Shown here piece by piece: positions 26,023 to 34,073 of a stretch of DNA of 64,000 nt. The stretch's first letter is position 1. Every line of letters begins with the position of its first letter. The notes under the pieces are model-generated. The model did no database searches. It had not been told where the DNA came from and worked only from the letters and a program-made list of their open reading frames with translations. Location: positions 1 to 64,000 of the forward strand of contig CAZVPI010000011.1 in the NCBI GenBank assembly GCA_964628035.1, read 5' to 3'. Made by a program: the position numbers and the translations under genes. The stretch comes from UBA2199 sp964628035 (GTDB taxonomy: Bacteria; Acidobacteriota; Aminicenantia; UBA2199).

Positions 26023-26175
26023 AGTGATGAGTGAAGGGCCTCAGCGATCTTTGGTGATGCGTGATGGGAAGGAAGGGCCTCTCCGAGCTCATAGAATGCT
26101 CGTTTCTCATCATGCATCACGCATCACTCGGCAGGGCTCGCTTCTTGCCACTCGTCACTTGTCACCTGTCACTCG
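26023..26175. repeat. Heptad inverted-repeat element A
   Basis: Tandem 7-bp words fill this gap between the sirtuin and dinB. Left side: AGTGATG at 26023, AGTGAAG at 26030, then GTGATGC at 26054 and GTGATGG at 26061. Right side: CATCATG at 26108, CATCACG at 26115, CATCACT at 26122, then CCACTCG at 26148, TCACTTG at 26155, TCACCTG at 26162 and TCACTCG at 26169. The 13-mer at 26054-26066 is the exact reverse complement of 26115-26127, with a 48-nt loop. The last three words lie inside the 3' end of dinB and encode its final residues. Confidence 0.85.
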
Positions 26176-27261
26176 ATGGAAGAGAGGCGCTTCGCCCCAT
26201 TCCTTCACACGTCGCGGCAACGCGAAGTTCGAAAGCGCGATCCCGGCCAGGCGCACCGGCCGCCGGCCCGCCTCGGTCCTCTCCAGCAGCTCGCAGGCCG
26301 CGCCATACACCGCCTCGGCCGAGTCCAGAAAATCGGCGCAGGTCCGCCGCCGGGTGATGACCTGGAAATCGTGGTACTTGATCTTCAGGGTCACCGTGCG
26401 CCCGCGCTTGCCCTCCTCCAGGAGCTCCCCGTAGACTCGCCGGGCGCACTCGCGCAGGTACTCGCGCAGCGGCTCCTTGTTCCTGATGTCGCGGGCGAAG
26501 GTCTCCTCGGCGCCGTAGGAGAGCCGCTCGCGCCAGGGAGTGACCGGCCTCTCGTCGATGCCGCGGGCCAGGTCGTGGAGCCAGCGGCCGAACTTGCCGA
26601 AGTGCTCCTCCAGGAAGGAAAGGGGCTTTTTCTCCAGGTCGGCGACGGTGCGGATGCCCAGGGCGGCGAGCTGGGAATCGCTGACCCGGCCGACGCCCGG
26701 CAGCTTGGCCACCGGCAGCGGCCGGATGAACTCCATGACCCGGCCGGGCCGCACCACGCACAGCCCGTCGGGCTTGCAGGCGTCGGAGGCGATCTTGGCC
26801 ACGAACAGGGTCGACGCCACTCCGGCCGAGGCGGTCAGGCCGGTGGCGGCGACGATGCGGCGCTTGATCTCGCGCGCCAGGCGGGTGGCGCTGGGTTCGT
26901 TCCTGCGGTTGCGGGTCACATCCAGGTAGGCCTCGTCGAGAGAGACCGGCTCCACCAGGTCGGTGTACTCGCGGAAAATGGCGTGGACCTGCTCCGAGAC
27001 GCGGCGGTACTTCTCGAAGTCGGGAGGGATGAAGAGGCAGTGCGGGCAGCGGCGCCTGGCCTCGGCGCACGACATGCCCGAATGGATGCCGAAGCGGCGC
27101 GCCTCGTAATTGGCGGTCGTGGCCACCGAGCGGCTGTCGGGACGCCCGCCGATCACCAGCGGCCGGCCGCGCCACTCGGGATGGTCGCGCAACTCCACGG
27201 CGGCGTAGAACATGTCCATGTCGACGTGGATGATCTTGCGCACAGGCGCCGCGGGTCCCAT
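26155..27261 (-). CDS. dinB: DNA polymerase IV (Y-family)
   Basis: A 368-residue translesion polymerase. The palm metal residues are seen in HVDMDMFYAAVE and VSLDEAYLDVT; TTANYEARRFGI is the fingers motif. The thumb HhH (LPGVGRVSDSQLAALGI) and the little-finger domain follow. It copies damaged DNA with low fidelity. The last codons (RVTGDK) are written in the heptad repeat of element A, so the C-terminus, where the beta-clamp motif usually sits, has probably been rewritten by the repeat. No SOS box was seen upstream. The start has a weak ribosome site. Confidence 0.93.
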   Translation of the reverse strand: MGPAAPVRKIIHVDMDMFYAAVELRDHPEWRGRPLVIGGRPDSRSVATTANYEARRFGIHSGMSCAEARRRCPHCLFIPPDFEKYRRVSEQVHAIFREYTDLVEPVSLDEAYLDVTRNRRNEPSATRLAREIKRRIVAATGLTASAGVASTLFVAKIASDACKPDGLCVVRPGRVMEFIRPLPVAKLPGVGRVSDSQLAALGIRTVADLEKKPLSFLEEHFGKFGRWLHDLARGIDERPVTPWRERLSYGAEETFARDIRNKEPLREYLRECARRVYGELLEEGKRGRTVTLKIKYHDFQVITRRRTCADFLDSAEAVYGAACELLERTEAGRRPVRLAGIALSNFALPRRVKEWGEAPLFHRVTGDK

Positions 27262-27334
27262 GAGGTGAACCTAGCACGGCGGCCGCGGGCTGTCAACGCG
27301 CCCCGCCGCGCGAAACGCGATCCGGAACCGGCCC

Positions 27335-27363
27335 TTGCCAGCGCCGGCGCTTTCGGCTACAAT
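27335..27363 (+). promoter_or_regulatory. Promoter of EamA transporter gene
   Basis: TTGCCA (27335-27340), 17-bp spacer, TACAAT (27358-27363). The start codon follows after a leader of about 26 nt that includes AAGGAG. Confidence 0.75.
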
Positions 27364-27395
27364 GAGCCTACAGCCCCCCTGCCCCAAGGAGAACC

Positions 27396-28289
27396 ATGCC
27401 CCTCGACCTGCTGGGAAAGTCCATGGCCCTGCTGTGCGCCTTCACCTGGGCCACGGCGGTCATTTTTTTCAAGCTGGCCGGCGACAACATCCGGCCGCTG
27501 GCGCTCAACCTGTACAAGACAACGCTGACCGTCGCCATCCTGTTCCCCCTCCTGCCGCTGCTGGGCGTCCCGCTGCTGCCGGCCACGATCGGCCCCCGCC
27601 AGGCGCTGGCGGTCGCGGCCAGCGGCATCCTGGGCATCGCCGTGGCCGACACCATGTTTTTCGCCTGCCTGAACCGCCTGGGCGCGGCAACGACCGCCAT
27701 CGTCGACGCCCTCTACGTGCCTTTCGTCATGACCGCCTCCTGGCTGGCCCTGGGCGAGCAACCGCGCCTGGAGCAGGTCGGCGGCGCCGTGCTGGTGATC
27801 GCCGCCATCCTGGTCGCCGCCTACCGGCGCAACGGCGGCGGCCGGCCCACGGGGCACCGCCTGGCCGGGTTCCTCTTCGGCATCGGCGCCATGGCCCTGA
27901 TGGCGGCGAGCATCGTGCTGATGCGCCCGGTCCTGGAGAAGGTTCACGTCTTCTGGGTCACCGAGGTGCGCATGCTCTCCGCCCTGCTGGTGCTGTCGAC
28001 CATGTTCGCCCTGCAGAAGGGGCGGCGCGGGCTGCTGGCCCCGCTGTGGCGCAAGGGCAGCCGCGGCTACGCCTTCCGGGGGGCGCTGCTGGGCAACCTG
28101 ATCTCCATGACCCTGTGGATCGCGGCCTTCAAGTTCACCACCGTCAACTCGGCGGCCATCCTCAACCAGACCAACACCGTGCTGGTCGTGGTGCTGGCCG
28201 CCCTTTTCCTCAAGGAGCCCTTCGACCTGCGGCGGGTGCTGGCCACCCTGCTGGCCGTGGCCGGAACCGTGCTGATCCTGGTCGGATGA
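27396..28289 (+). CDS. EamA/DMT family transporter
   Basis: A 297-residue inner-membrane protein with ten hydrophobic segments arranged as two EamA repeats. The first repeat contains FTWATAVIFFKLAGDNIRPL, the second LLGNLISMTLWIAAFKFTTV followed by SAAILNQTNTVLVVVLAALF. Family members export amino acids, nucleobases or other metabolites. The substrate cannot be told. AAGGAG lies four bases before the ATG. It is transcribed alone from its own promoter; heptad element B follows its stop codon. Confidence 0.9.
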   Translation: MPLDLLGKSMALLCAFTWATAVIFFKLAGDNIRPLALNLYKTTLTVAILFPLLPLLGVPLLPATIGPRQALAVAASGILGIAVADTMFFACLNRLGAATTAIVDALYVPFVMTASWLALGEQPRLEQVGGAVLVIAAILVAAYRRNGGGRPTGHRLAGFLFGIGAMALMAASIVLMRPVLEKVHVFWVTEVRMLSALLVLSTMFALQKGRRGLLAPLWRKGSRGYAFRGALLGNLISMTLWIAAFKFTTVNSAAILNQTNTVLVVVLAALFLKEPFDLRRVLATLLAVAGTVLILVG

Positions 28290-28293
28290 GCAA

Positions 28294-28452
28294 CAGACGG
28301 CGGACGCCAGACGTTAGACGTCAGCAAGAAAAAGACATTCGCGATCGTTGGTTTCCAGGCCGTGCCGTGTGCCCCGCATCGATTTCCCCGGCTTTTGCAT
28401 ACGCTCTCGTTCGCTGCCTTGCTGACGTCCAACGTCTGCCATCTAACGTCTG
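28294..28452. repeat. Heptad inverted-repeat element B
   Basis: Left arm of tandem words: CAGACGG at 28294, CGGACGC at 28301, CAGACGT at 28308, TAGACGT at 28315, CAGCAAG at 28322. Right arm: CTTGCTG at 28418, ACGTCCA at 28425, ACGTCTG at 28432, CCATCTA at 28439, ACGTCTG at 28446. Positions 28308-28328 and 28418-28438 are inverted complements at 20 of 21 positions, enclosing an 89-bp unique core. It is the cleanest of the elements. The right arm ends 13 bp before the -35 box of the pcm promoter. Confidence 0.9.
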
Positions 28453-28465
28453 AGTCCCGCATCCG

Positions 28466-28494
28466 TTTACAGATGCGCCGGTCTCTGTTAGAAT
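28466..28494 (+). promoter_or_regulatory. Promoter of exported PCMT gene
   Basis: TTTACA (28466-28471), 17-bp spacer, TAGAAT (28489-28494). Only six bases separate the -10 from the ATG, so the mRNA should be leaderless. Confidence 0.7.
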
Positions 28495-28500
28495 CGGGCC

Positions 28501-29214
28501 ATGAGACGCGCGCTCCTGCTCCTCTCGCTGCCGCTCCTGCTGATGCCGCCGACGCCGGCGGCCGCCGACGACGCCGCCTTCGCCGCCGCCCGGAAGAGGA
28601 TGGTCGAGGAGCAGATCCTCGAGCGCGGCATCACCGAGCCGCGCATCCTGAACGCCTTCCGCCGCGTGCCGCGGCACCTGTTCGTCGCCCCGCGCTACCG
28701 CGGCCAGGCCTACGGCGACTTCCCCCTGCCCATCGCGGAGGGGCAGACGATCTCCCAGCCCTACATCGTGGCCATCATGAGCGCGGTCATCGCCCCCAAC
28801 GAAAACAAGAGGGTGCTGGAGATCGGCACCGGCTCCGGCTACCAGGCCGCCATCATGGCCGAGCTGGCGCGCGAGGTCTACACCATCGAGATCTTCCCCT
28901 CCCTGGCCGACTCCTCGCGCCGGCTGCTGGAGAAGCTGGGCTACCGCAACATCCGCTTCCGCACCGGCAACGGCTACCTCGGCTGGCCCGAGGCCGCCCC
29001 CTTCGACGGCATCCTCGTCACCTGCGCGCCCGACCACATCCCGGCGCCGCTGCTCGAGCAGCTGGCGGTGGGCGGCCGCATGGTCATCCCCATCCGCTAT
29101 TCCGACACGGTCCAGGACCTGCTGCTGGTGGAGAAGCTCCCCGACGGCAAGCTGAAGAAGACCAACCTGATCTCGGTCCTCTTCGTGCCCATGATCCGCG
29201 CCAATGCCCGCTGA
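28501..29214 (+). CDS. pcm: Protein-L-isoaspartate O-methyltransferase with signal peptide
   Basis: A 237-residue PCMT. After the N-terminal signal peptide (RRALLLLSLPLLLMPPTPAAA, about residues 2-22) come the family motifs RVPRHLFVAP, GQTISQPYIVAIM and the SAM site VLEIGTGSGYQAA. PCMT repairs isoaspartyl residues of aged proteins and normally works in the cytoplasm, where SAM is found; the signal peptide predicts export, which is odd. It overlaps the start of the helicase gene by 11 bases. The predicted mRNA is leaderless. Confidence 0.9.
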   Translation: MRRALLLLSLPLLLMPPTPAAADDAAFAAARKRMVEEQILERGITEPRILNAFRRVPRHLFVAPRYRGQAYGDFPLPIAEGQTISQPYIVAIMSAVIAPNENKRVLEIGTGSGYQAAIMAELAREVYTIEIFPSLADSSRRLLEKLGYRNIRFRTGNGYLGWPEAAPFDGILVTCAPDHIPAPLLEQLAVGGRMVIPIRYSDTVQDLLLVEKLPDGKLKKTNLISVLFVPMIRANAR

Positions 29215-31267
29215 CGCGCTGGCGGGGCTCAACCCCGAGCAGCGCCAGGCGGTGCTGCACTGCGACTCGCCCCTGCTCATCGTCGCCGGCGCCGGCTCGG
29301 GCAAGACGCGGGTGATCACGCACAAGATCTCCCACCTGGTCCTGGAGCGGGGGCTCCTGCCCCGCCAGCTTCTGGCCGTGACCTTCACCAACAAGGCGGC
29401 CGACGAGATGAAGGTGCGCAGCGAGGCGCTCACCGGCATCTCCGCCCGCCTCTTCCCCATCTCCACCTTCCACTCCCTGGGTCTGCGCATCCTGCGCGAG
29501 TCGGGAAGCGCCCTGGGCTTCGACGCCCAGTGGCAGGTGATCGACGACGACGAACAGAAGCGGCTGTTCGACCGCCTGGTCAAGGAGCACTTCCCCCACC
29601 TGGCGCGCGAGAGCGACGCCATCCTGCGCCGCATCGGCCTGGCCAAGATGGGGCTGCACTATCCCAACAACGGCGAATTCCTGCGCCAGAAGGGGTTCGA
29701 CGACGAGGAGATCCGCCTGTACGCCCGCTACCACGCCGCCCAGTGCGAGGGCAAGCTCTGGGATTACGAGGACCTGATCTCGTTCGCCGTCCTGCTCCTG
29801 CGCGACCACGACGCCGTGCGCTGCCGCTACCAGGAGCGCTTCCGCTACCTGCTGGTCGACGAGTTCCAGGACACCAATCCCAACCAGTACGAGCTGGTCA
29901 AGCTGCTGAGCGGCGACCGCCGCAGCATCACCGTGGTCGGCGACGACGACCAGGCCATCTATTCCTGGCGCGGCGCCAGCGTCCGCTTCCTGCACGAGTT
30001 CGAGCACGATTTTCCCGGCACGCGCGTGATCAAGCTGGAGCAGAACTACCGCTCCACCCCCGAAATCCTGAACTTCGCCAACGCCCTGATTAGCCAGAAC
30101 ACCGAGCGCCGCGGCAAGCGCATGTGGTCGCAGGCCGAGAGCAGCCACCCGGTGTTCGTGCTGCGCAGCCGTTCCAAGGAGGAGGAGGCCGAGGAGGTCG
30201 CCCGCCTGGTCCAAAGCCTGCGCCAGTCCAACCCCGGCCTGTTTCCGCTGGCCATCCTGTACCGCATCAATTCGCAGTCGCTGGCCCTGGAGACCGCGCT
30301 GCTCAGCCAGCGCATCGCCTTCCGCATCCTGAAGGGGCTGCGTTTCTTCGAGCGCAAGGAGGTCCGCGACGCGCTGGCCCTGCTGCGCCTGGCGCTGAAT
30401 CCGGCCGACGACCTGGCCTTCCTGCGCGTCGTCGAGTTCCTGCCCCTGGGGGTGGGCCGCCGCACCCTGGAAACCCTGCGGGCGCTGGCGCTGCGCGAGT
30501 CGCTGCCCCTGCTCTCGGCCCTGGAGCGGCACCTGGGGGATAAGATCGCCGCCAAACCGCTGCTGGCGCTGCTCGGCGAGATGAGCCGCCGCGGGGGCGA
30601 GCTGCCCGTATCCCAGGTGCTGGAGCGGCTGCTGGCCGCCTCGGGCTACCGGGAAACGTTGCAAAAAAAAGGCGAGGAGGAGCGGCTGCTCAACCTCGCC
30701 GAGCTGCGCGAGTTCATCGGCAAATGGGAAACGGAGAATCCCGGCGCCCCCTTCTCCGACCTGCTCGACCGCATGACCCTGGAGCCGGGCGGGGAGCGCG
30801 AGCCGGGCAAGGCGCAGGTGTTCCTGCTGACCATGCACAACGCCAAGGGGCTGGAGTTCCCCACCGTCGTCGTCTGCGGCGTCAACTCCGCTTACCTGCC
30901 GTTCTTCATGAGCCGCGAGCGGGAGCAGATCGAGGAGGAGCGGCGCCTCTTTTACGTGGCCAGCACCCGCGCCAGCCGCCTGCTGGTCGTCTCCACCGGC
31001 TCCGACCGCCCCTCGTTCTTTCTGCAGCAGATGGGCGGCTCCTCGAGCCTGCCCGCCCATTCCTTCCGCGAGATCGTCGACAGGCTCTTTCCCGAGGCGC
31101 CGCGGCGGCAGGCGCCGCGCCGCGACGACGGCCGCTACGTCGTCCATCCCGTCTTCGGCCGCGGCCGCGTGGTCGAGAGGGTCTCCGACCGCAAGTACCT
31201 GATCCATTTCAACGACCGCGGCGAGAAGCTGATCGACGTGTCGGTGGTTCCGGTGCAGTTCCTTTAG
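29204..31267 (+). CDS. UvrD/Rep-type superfamily 1 DNA helicase
   Basis: A 687-residue ATP-dependent 3'-5' helicase. Motif I is AGAGSGKT (residues 28-35), motif Ia TFTNKAADEMK, motif II VDEFQDTNPNQ, motif III GDDDQAIYSWRGA, motif IV QNYRSTPEIL, motif V TMHNAKGLEFPTVVV and motif VI EERRLFYVASTRA. All are intact. The C-terminal 50 residues (VHPVFGRGRVVERVSDRKYLIHF) are the Tudor-like domain with which PcrA/UvrD binds RNA polymerase. The gene is coupled to pcm by an 11-bp overlap, an unusual pairing. Roles in repair or replication restart are likely. Confidence 0.93.
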   Translation: MPADALAGLNPEQRQAVLHCDSPLLIVAGAGSGKTRVITHKISHLVLERGLLPRQLLAVTFTNKAADEMKVRSEALTGISARLFPISTFHSLGLRILRESGSALGFDAQWQVIDDDEQKRLFDRLVKEHFPHLARESDAILRRIGLAKMGLHYPNNGEFLRQKGFDDEEIRLYARYHAAQCEGKLWDYEDLISFAVLLLRDHDAVRCRYQERFRYLLVDEFQDTNPNQYELVKLLSGDRRSITVVGDDDQAIYSWRGASVRFLHEFEHDFPGTRVIKLEQNYRSTPEILNFANALISQNTERRGKRMWSQAESSHPVFVLRSRSKEEEAEEVARLVQSLRQSNPGLFPLAILYRINSQSLALETALLSQRIAFRILKGLRFFERKEVRDALALLRLALNPADDLAFLRVVEFLPLGVGRRTLETLRALALRESLPLLSALERHLGDKIAAKPLLALLGEMSRRGGELPVSQVLERLLAASGYRETLQKKGEEERLLNLAELREFIGKWETENPGAPFSDLLDRMTLEPGGEREPGKAQVFLLTMHNAKGLEFPTVVVCGVNSAYLPFFMSREREQIEEERRLFYVASTRASRLLVVSTGSDRPSFFLQQMGGSSSLPAHSFREIVDRLFPEAPRRQAPRRDDGRYVVHPVFGRGRVVERVSDRKYLIHFNDRGEKLIDVSVVPVQFL

Positions 31268-31277
31268 AGGAACTCGG

Positions 31278-31526
31278 CGTACGGCTGACGGCGTACGGCT
31301 GACGGAAGAAAAACGAAGCTCACGTGACACGTGATGCGTAACGCTCGGCTAACCGCTTTGTGTACTCAAGGGAATAGACAGGAAATGCAGAGGGAAAGAC
31401 AAAGGGAAAACGGAGTGGGAAAGAGATTTTGAAAAGGCTTTTCCCACTCTCTCTTCCCTCATTCCTCCCTGGCTCTTCCCTTTGTCTTCCCTGAGCTCGC
31501 CATTCCCCTCTTCCCTACGCCGTGCG
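31278..31526. repeat. Heptad repeat element C with nested hairpins
   Basis: The gap between the helicase and hemolysin III stop codons is filled with repeats. Left words: CGTACGG at 31278, CTGACGG at 31285, CGTACGG at 31292, CTGACGG at 31299; then CACGTGA at 31321 and 31328. Right words: CCCTACG at 31513 and CCGTGCG at 31520. Nested inside are two further inverted repeats: 31391-31408 with 31476-31492 (one base deleted) and GAGTGGGAAA at 31413-31422 with its exact complement at 31440-31449. It lies between convergent genes and could also terminate transcription in both directions. Confidence 0.75.
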
Positions 31527-31543
31527 CCAAGGTCAAGCACAGG

Positions 31544-32164
31544 TCATGGGATGACATAGAGCAATATCGCAAAATAATGGCACACGCTCCCGGCCAGCAC
31601 GAACAGATGCCAGATGCCGTGGTGGTAAGGCAGTTGTTTCCAGAGATAGAAAACGGCCCCCAGGGTATAGAACAGGCCGCCGGCCAGCAGCCAGAGCAGC
31701 CCGCCCGCAGGGACGCGCGCCAGCAGCGGCCGGGCGGCGACGACCACCAGCCAGCCCATGCCCAGGTAGATCAGCGTCTGCGCCAGGCGGAAGCGGTCGA
31801 CGAAAAAGACCTGGAAGGCGATGCCGGCCAGGGCCAGCCCCCAGACGACGCCGAACAGGCTCCAGCCCCAGCCGCCGCGCAGGCTGACCAGCAGAAACGG
31901 CGTGTAGGTGCCGGCGATGAGCAGGTAGATGGAGGAGTGGTCGATGACGCGAAAAACGTGCTTGACGCGCGGGCCGCGGAACGAATGATAGAGGGTGGAG
32001 CTGGTGAAGAGCAGCACCAGCGTGGCGCCGTAGATGGCGCAGCTGACCACGTGCCAGGCGTCGCCGCGCAGGGCGGCCAGCACCACCAGCACGGCCAGGC
32101 CGCCGGCGCCCAGCACCGCCCCGGCCCCGTGCGTCACGGCGTTGATCGTCTCTTCCTTGATCAT
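31544..32164 (-). CDS. Hemolysin III / PAQR family membrane protein
   Basis: A 206-residue membrane protein with seven hydrophobic segments. Family motifs are NAVTHGAGAVLG, STLYHSF, IDHSSIYLLIAGTYTPF and HGIWHLFVLAGSVCHYF, which supply the conserved Ser, Asp and three His residues of the zinc-dependent hydrolase-like site shared with adiponectin receptors. The bacterial function is uncertain; lytic activity has been reported for some members only. GAGGTG lies four to nine bases before the ATG. The gene is divergent from the asparaginase gene, with element D between. Confidence 0.9.
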   Translation of the reverse strand: MIKEETINAVTHGAGAVLGAGGLAVLVVLAALRGDAWHVVSCAIYGATLVLLFTSSTLYHSFRGPRVKHVFRVIDHSSIYLLIAGTYTPFLLVSLRGGWGWSLFGVVWGLALAGIAFQVFFVDRFRLAQTLIYLGMGWLVVVAARPLLARVPAGGLLWLLAGGLFYTLGAVFYLWKQLPYHHGIWHLFVLAGSVCHYFAILLYVIP

Positions 32165-32482
32165 TCTGCACCTCAGACTCGTGTAGTATATCGGAAAGGG
32201 GACATCCTACAAAGCCGGGCGGTGTCCGAGCGCCGAGAACTTGGCGTACGGAGTACGGGAGAGCCCTCCCCGGTCACTGTCCGATCCCCTGCCGGCGCAT
32301 TTCCAGAACGCCGCCCGCAAACCGCCCTGGCTTTCCGCTTGTCGCAACCCTCGCGTTGATACAGTTCGGTTTTTTGCTGTTGCCGTCCGCCGTATGCCGT
32401 ACGCCGTGCGCCCTCCTGCAACTCTTTTCCCTATTGACTTCGCCGGTTCCCGCGCCTATAAACGGGTGTATAATGGGATGAC
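32165..32482. repeat. Intergenic region with heptad element D
   Basis: No gene is visible in this 318-bp divergent gap. Left words: GGCGTAC at 32243 and GGAGTAC at 32250. Right words: CCGTCCG at 32383, CCGTATG at 32390, CCGTACG at 32397, CCGTGCG at 32404 and CCCTCCT at 32411. The 16 bases from 32243 and the 16 bases from 32390 are inverted complements at 14 positions, around a core of about 130 bp. The right run ends 16 bp before the -35 of the asparaginase promoter. Confidence 0.85.
32434..32462 (+). promoter_or_regulatory. Promoter of asparaginase gene
   Basis: TTGACT (32434-32439), 17-bp spacer, TATAAA (32457-32462), giving a leader of about 14 nt. A second perfect TATAAT at 32469-32474 lies eight bases before the ATG and, if used, would give a leaderless mRNA; it has no -35 at normal distance. 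Confidence 0.75.
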
Positions 32483-33481
32483 ATGAAAAAGAACGTCCTC
32501 CTCATCCACACCGGCGGCACCATCGGCATGACCCGCGACAGCCGCAGCGGCGTGCTGCGGCCCGACCGCTTCTATGCCAGCCTGCTCCAGGTCATCCCCG
32601 AGCTGTCGGCCATCGCCGACGTCCAGGTGGAGATCCCCTTCGTCTGCGACAGCGCCGAGATCCACTTCAGCCACTGGCAGCAACTGGCCGCCATCATCCA
32701 GTCGCGCGTCGGCCAGGTCGACGGCGTGGTCGTAACCCACGGCACCGACACCCTGGCCTACACCGCCGCGGCCCTCTCCTTCATGCTGCACAATGTTCCC
32801 ATTCCGGTCATCCTCACCGGGGCGCAGCGGCCGCTGGGCGAGCTGCGCAGCGACGCGCGCAACAACCTGGTCAACGCCGTGGAGCTGGCCTGCGCCGATA
32901 TCCCCGAGGTCTGCATCTTCTTCGACTACAAGCTGCTGCGGGGCAACCGCACCCGCAAGAACCACATCAATTTCTTCGACGCCTTCGCCTCGCCCAACTA
33001 CCCGCTGCTGGCCGAGGTGGGCATCAACATCGAGGTCTACCGCAACAACCTGCTGCGCCCCGGCGGCCACTTCCACGTCTTCGACCGCTTCTCGCCGGCG
33101 CTGGCGGTGCTGAAGCTCTTCCCCGGCTGCGACGCCGGCTACTTCCAGCCGGGCGCGGACGTGCGCGCCGTGCTCCTCGTGGCCTTCGGCGCCGGCACCG
33201 TGCCCATGCAGTCCGGCGATTTGCTGGCGCGCGTGGAGCGCTGGCTCGGCGAGGGCAAGCTGGTGGTGCTGAACAGCGAGGCCCACGGCGGCCGCATCGA
33301 GCCGCAGCTCTACGAGTCGGGGGCGCGGCTGCTGGAGATGGGGGTGATCCCGGCCGGAGACATGACGTTCGAGGCGGCCGCGGTCAAGCTCATGTTCCTC
33401 ATGGGCCAGTACGACCGTCCCGAGCTGATCCGCAGCCGCTTCCAGAAGTCGCTGGCCGGCGAGCTGACCGAATTGCCATGA
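32483..33481 (+). CDS. ansA: Type I L-asparaginase
   Basis: A 332-residue cytoplasmic enzyme that hydrolyses asparagine to aspartate and ammonia. The first catalytic Thr lies in HTGGTIGM (residues 9-16) and the second in VVTHGTDTLAYTA, followed by VILTGAQRPLGELRSDARNN. Length and the lack of a signal peptide fit the type I (AnsA) group. No clear ribosome site is present. The product aspartate would feed the lysC-asd pathway encoded at 55-58 kb, though the two are not linked. Confidence 0.93.
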   Translation: MKKNVLLIHTGGTIGMTRDSRSGVLRPDRFYASLLQVIPELSAIADVQVEIPFVCDSAEIHFSHWQQLAAIIQSRVGQVDGVVVTHGTDTLAYTAAALSFMLHNVPIPVILTGAQRPLGELRSDARNNLVNAVELACADIPEVCIFFDYKLLRGNRTRKNHINFFDAFASPNYPLLAEVGINIEVYRNNLLRPGGHFHVFDRFSPALAVLKLFPGCDAGYFQPGADVRAVLLVAFGAGTVPMQSGDLLARVERWLGEGKLVVLNSEAHGGRIEPQLYESGARLLEMGVIPAGDMTFEAAAVKLMFLMGQYDRPELIRSRFQKSLAGELTELP

Positions 33482-33518
33482 GCGATCATCCATATTATAG
33501 TTGGGGCAGGGGGCGGCC

Positions 33519-34073
33519 ATGAACGCCATGAATCCGATCCATTCCCTGTGGGGCAATTTTTTCAAGGACCGCTGCCGCGAGAACGGGGAGACGATGACGC
33601 TGCTCGGCCAGGTGCCGCTCTTTGCCGGCCTGCGCAAGAGCGAGCTCCGCGACCTCGAGCGCCTGGTCCACCGCCGCCTGTACCGCGACGGCGAAGTGGT
33701 CTTCTGGGAGGGCGAGCCGGGAGTGGGCATGTACATCGTGCAGCGGGGCGAGGTGGGCGTCTACAAGGAATACGGCAAGCGCGGGCAGAAGGAGCTGGCG
33801 CGCCTCTACGCCGGCGATTTCTTCGGCGAGATGGCGCTGCTGGAGGGTGACTGCCGCTCGGCCACCGCCGTGGCCCGCGGCGAGACCTGCCTGTTCGGGC
33901 TGATCCATCCCGACCTCTTCCACTTGTTCCGCCGCCGGCCGCACCTGGGGGTCAAGCTCCTGTCGGCGCTGGGGGACGTGCTGGCCCGCCGTTTGCGCCG
34001 CACCGACCAGGAGCTGCAGCGCCTCTCGCAGGACTCGCTGGTGGTGGAGACCGATGGAGGCTGCCAGCCATGA
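33519..34073 (+). CDS. Cyclic nucleotide-binding domain protein
   Basis: About 184 residues with a single cNMP-binding fold (LGQVPLFAGLRKSELRDLE, then DGEVVFWEGEPGVGMYIVQRG, and FFGEMALLEGDCRSATAVA with the phosphate-binding cassette). There is no DNA-binding domain, so it is not a Crp-type regulator. The Arg of the cassette (GDCRSATA) is kept, so cAMP or cGMP binding is possible. ATG at 33519 is preferred to TTG at 33501. Its stop overlaps the start of the AI-2E-type permease by four bases, so it may regulate that permease. A cyclase is encoded at 62-63 kb. Confidence 0.88.
   Translation: MNAMNPIHSLWGNFFKDRCRENGETMTLLGQVPLFAGLRKSELRDLERLVHRRLYRDGEVVFWEGEPGVGMYIVQRGEVGVYKEYGKRGQKELARLYAGDFFGEMALLEGDCRSATAVARGETCLFGLIHPDLFHLFRRRPHLGVKLLSALGDVLARRLRRTDQELQRLSQDSLVVETDGGCQP

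Noticed and set aside
26108..26175. Runs of short repeats as a CRISPR array
   Set aside because: The words are 7 bp, directly adjacent and degenerate, with no spacers of constant length and no cas genes in the window.
29084..31330. A 748-codon open frame on the minus strand opposite the helicase
   Set aside because: It is a GC-driven antisense frame of low-complexity Gln/Ala/Gly/Leu text. The plus-strand helicase has all motifs intact.
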